The notes beneath the pieces are model-generated. The model was not told the DNA's origin. It saw only the letters and a list, made by a program, of their open reading frames with translations, and ran no database searches. DNA of 8,389 nt from Achromobacter sp. (GTDB taxonomy: Bacteria; Pseudomonadota; Gammaproteobacteria; Burkholderiales; Burkholderiaceae_B), in assembly GCA_003454835.1 (NCBI GenBank), contig DMTA01000008.1, positions 1 through 8,389 on the forward strand, in the 5' to 3' direction. The position numbers and the translations under genes were made by a program. Shown here piece by piece: positions 7,359 to 8,389 of the stretch; position 1 is the stretch's first letter, and the number at the start of each line of letters is the position of its first letter.

Positions 7359-7646
7359 TTACTGAACCACGGCGAGGATTTCGTCCTCGCGGATGACGAG
7401 CAGTTCTTCGCCATCAACCTTCACGGACTGGCCGGCGTACTTGCCGAACAGAACCTTGTCACCAGCCTTCAGGTCGACCGGCAGGATCTTGCCGTCTTCG
7501 GTCTTCTTGCCGGGGCCGACTGCCACGACTTCACCCTGGTCGGGCTTTTCAGCGGCGCTGTCGGGGATGACGATGCCCGAGGCAGTCTTGCGCTCGTTTT
7601 CGAGGCGTTTGACGATCACGCGATCGCCCAGGGGACGCAAGGCCAT
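7359..7646 (-). CDS. groES: Co-chaperonin GroES (10 kDa)
   Basis: Heptameric lid of the GroEL folding chamber. At 95 residues it has the normal length. It begins [14 protein letters not shown], carries the mobile loop that contacts GroEL at about 17-33 (including [10 protein letters not shown]), then the EVVAVGPGK strand, and ends with [17 protein letters not shown] lies six bases before the ATG, a strong ribosome site. It is the first gene of the operon, 52 bp downstream of a perfect CIRCE element. Confidence 0.99.
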   Translation of the reverse strand: MALRPLGDRVIVKRLENERKTASGIVIPDSAAEKPDQGEVVAVGPGKKTEDGKILPVDLKAGDKVLFGKYAGQSVKVDGEELLVIREDEILAVVQ

Positions 7647-7698
7647 GAGGAACTCCTGTTAACTAAATGAAAGAGGTGGTCGGTTTGCCCGGGAGGTG

Positions 7699-7725
7699 TT
7701 AGCACTCACCGGAGTCGAGTGCTAA
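7699..7725 (-). promoter_or_regulatory. CIRCE operator (HrcA binding site) of groESL
   Basis: TTAGCACTC (7699-7707), a 9-bp spacer, and GAGTGCTAA (7717-7725) match the CIRCE consensus exactly in both arms and spacing. HrcA bound here represses the chaperonin operon until unfolded protein titrates GroEL away from HrcA. The element begins on the last base of the -10 box and covers the expected transcription start, so bound HrcA would block polymerase. hrcA itself is not in the window. Confidence 0.97.
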
Positions 7726-7752
7726 TTATAGGGATGATGTTCTGAGGTTCAA
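7725..7752 (-). promoter_or_regulatory. groESL promoter, sigma-70 type with possible sigma-32 overlap
   Basis: On the minus strand TTGAAC (7747-7752) and TATAAT (7725-7730) are separated by 16 bp; the -10 is a perfect consensus. The same stretch reads CTTGAA, 14 bp, then CCCTAT, which partly resembles the sigma-32 pattern CTTGAAA...CCCCAT. A run of seven C residues lies directly upstream of the -35. The predicted transcript starts inside CIRCE and has a leader of about 70 nt. Confidence 0.85.
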
Positions 7753-7796
7753 GGGGGGGCGGGGCGCTGTTACATATTTGGGCGTGCAGAGTGTCG

Positions 7797-7836
7797 AATT
7801 CCATTGAGTTTGGAATTTCTGTCATTGAGTTTGGAA
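7797..7836. repeat. Direct repeat CATTGAGTTTGGAA (two copies) with inverted repeat
   Basis: The 14-mer CATTGAGTTTGGAA occurs at 7802-7815 and 7823-7836, exactly 21 bp apart. The first copy also lies in an inverted repeat, AATTCCA (7797-7803), 7-bp spacer, TGGAATT (7811-7817). Closely spaced repeats of this sort occur at the ends of some insertion sequences (the IS21 family is one), but no transposase is visible, so that origin is speculative. The copies lie about 45-85 bp upstream of the groESL -35. Confidence 0.6.
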
Positions 7837-7917
7837 CGCTGTGTGCCTCAGGAGCCAACACAGGTGAGCGTTTGGACCTGTGGCGCCCCGCGTTCACCGC
7901 AGATATCTATGATGCCA

Positions 7918-7945
7918 ATGACCCTCGCGGCACCTGCGGGGTCAT
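7918..7945. other. Stem-loop with ATGACCC/GGGTCAT arms
   Basis: ATGACCC (7918-7924) and GGGTCAT (7939-7945) are perfect inverted arms; three more pairs (CGC with GCG) form inside after one bulged T, leaving a 7-nt loop. No T-run follows on the plus strand. It could end a transcript or be a decayed element; nothing nearby settles it. Confidence 0.4.
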
Positions 7946-8139
7946 CGCCGGCCATTTATTGACCCCAAGGGCTGGCGCAAATGCACCGCCAACCATACAG
8001 CATCCACGCTAACCCGAGGGGGGCGCGCGCGTCACGCAGTAGTGTGACGAGCGCGGCCGGCAATCGTTTCCACCGGCTGAGATGTACGTGTTCAACCTCC
8101 CAACCTCCGCCATTGGCTCGTGCGGCAAGTTTGTCGGGA

Positions 8140-8306
8140 ATGCTGAGGGCCTCTGAATTAGAAGCACTCCGTGCGCGCGTGGACCGGGCCAGCGAGTCGG
8201 TCAACGATGCAGCCGACGAAACGCGGTCGCTCGCTTGGCGAAGCTCGATAAGGTCATTGCCGCGCACATGAAAGCGGTCAGTCAGCAGGTCGCGAAACCC
8301 TTATGA
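8140..8306 (+). pseudogene. Possible small gene broken by a frameshift
   Basis: From the ATG at 8140 one frame reads MLRASELEALRARVDRASES followed by VNDAADE. Near 8215-8225 this codon pattern ceases, and a different frame continues with VARLAKLDKVIAAHMKAVSQ and stops at 8304-8306. Both pieces favour G/C at third positions and both look like charged amphipathic helix, so one helical protein split by a single-base deletion is a reasonable reading. The stop overlaps an ATG of the next frame (ATGA). No ribosome site is seen before 8140 and the product is not recognised. Chance open frames remain a real alternative. Confidence 0.25.
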
Positions 8307-8389
8307 ACTTGGTGGGCGGCCTGCCCCTGATACCCGCAGTCAAGACCCTACAGCCCCGCCATTTGCGGGTGACGTGCCCCCGGAATATC
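8303..8389 (+). CDS. Possible 5' end of a gene leaving at the right edge
   Basis: An ATG at 8303 overlaps the preceding stop as ATGA, an arrangement typical of translational coupling. The frame stays open for 29 codons to the window edge (MNLVGGLPLIPAVKTLQPRH and onward), and most codons end in G or C. The product is not recognised, no ribosome site is evident, and a short open frame in G/C-rich DNA is not strong proof. Confidence 0.25.
   Translation, partial: MNLVGGLPLIPAVKTLQPRHLRVTCPRNI
8332..8370. repeat. Inverted repeat ACCCGCA / TGCGGGT near the right edge
   Basis: ACCCGCA (8332-8338) and TGCGGGT (8364-8370) are perfect inverted arms 25 bp apart. They fall inside the possible reading frame that leaves the window, so they may be coincidental to coding sequence. 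Confidence 0.3.

Larger units (their letters stand above)
7760..8139. other. Intergenic stretch upstream of groESL with repeats but no convincing gene
   Basis: Several short frames exist here on both strands, but none has a ribosome site, sustained third-position G/C preference or a recognisable product. It contains a 21-bp direct repeat, a stem-loop at 7918-7945 and another at 8030-8049 (CGTCAC, 8-nt loop, GTGACG). Composition is patchier and less G/C-rich in parts than the coding regions, which would fit decayed or acquired DNA, but that is inference. Confidence 0.4.

Noticed and set aside
7791..8012. 73-codon plus-strand frame beginning GTG at 7791
   Set aside because: It covers the direct repeats and a stem-loop, lacks a ribosome site and coding-like codon use, and its product is not recognised.
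7956..8267. 103-codon minus-strand frame at 7956-8267
   Set aside because: No ribosome site or recognisable motif, and plus-strand frames over the right half fit codon preference better.

Overview
The window looks like chromosomal DNA from a high-GC betaproteobacterium of the family Alcaligenaceae, most likely Achromobacter or a close Bordetella relative. This is inferred from the GroEL/GroES sequences, from strong G/C preference at third codon positions, and from the gene families present; no database search was possible.

Layout: 1-420 is almost gene-free. It holds a G/C-rich hairpin and a short tandem array built on the palindrome GGTGTCTGACACC. From 421 to 3589, three genes lie head-to-tail on the minus strand in the transcription order aldehyde dehydrogenase, RidA-family deaminase, LysR regulator. 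A MarR regulator (3742-4227, plus strand) is divergent from the dehydrogenase, and a perfect 12-bp palindrome sits in the shared promoter region. A YihY/BrkB-family membrane protein with an unusual Pro/Gln/Ser/Thr-rich tail (4255-5436, minus) converges on marR. The groES-groEL operon (5679-7646, minus) is preceded by a perfect CIRCE operator and a near-consensus promoter, and followed by a C(UUCG)G hairpin and a strong intrinsic terminator. From about 7760 to the right edge there is no confident gene: short direct and inverted repeats, then what may be a frameshifted small gene followed by an ATGA-overlapping reading frame that leaves the window.

How the genes fit together: the dehydrogenase belongs by sequence to the 2-hydroxymuconate/2-aminomuconate semialdehyde dehydrogenase group, and the RidA protein resembles 2-aminomuconate deaminases. 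Together they would oxidise a ring-cleavage semialdehyde and then remove its amino group, as in degradation of 3-hydroxyanthranilate, 2-aminophenol or aminohydroxybenzoate. No ring-cleavage dioxygenase, decarboxylase or hydratase is in the window, so this is a partial pathway. MarR (divergent) and LysR (downstream) are the likely controllers. The groESL operon is an independent housekeeping unit under HrcA/CIRCE control.

I found no convincing new defence, mobile or RNA-guided system. The most unusual signals are repeat structures at gene 3' ends: a 50-bp array that supplies the LysR stop codon, a ~42-bp array that repeats the last codons of the dehydrogenase, and 12-nt and 72-nt repeats that encode the BrkB tail.
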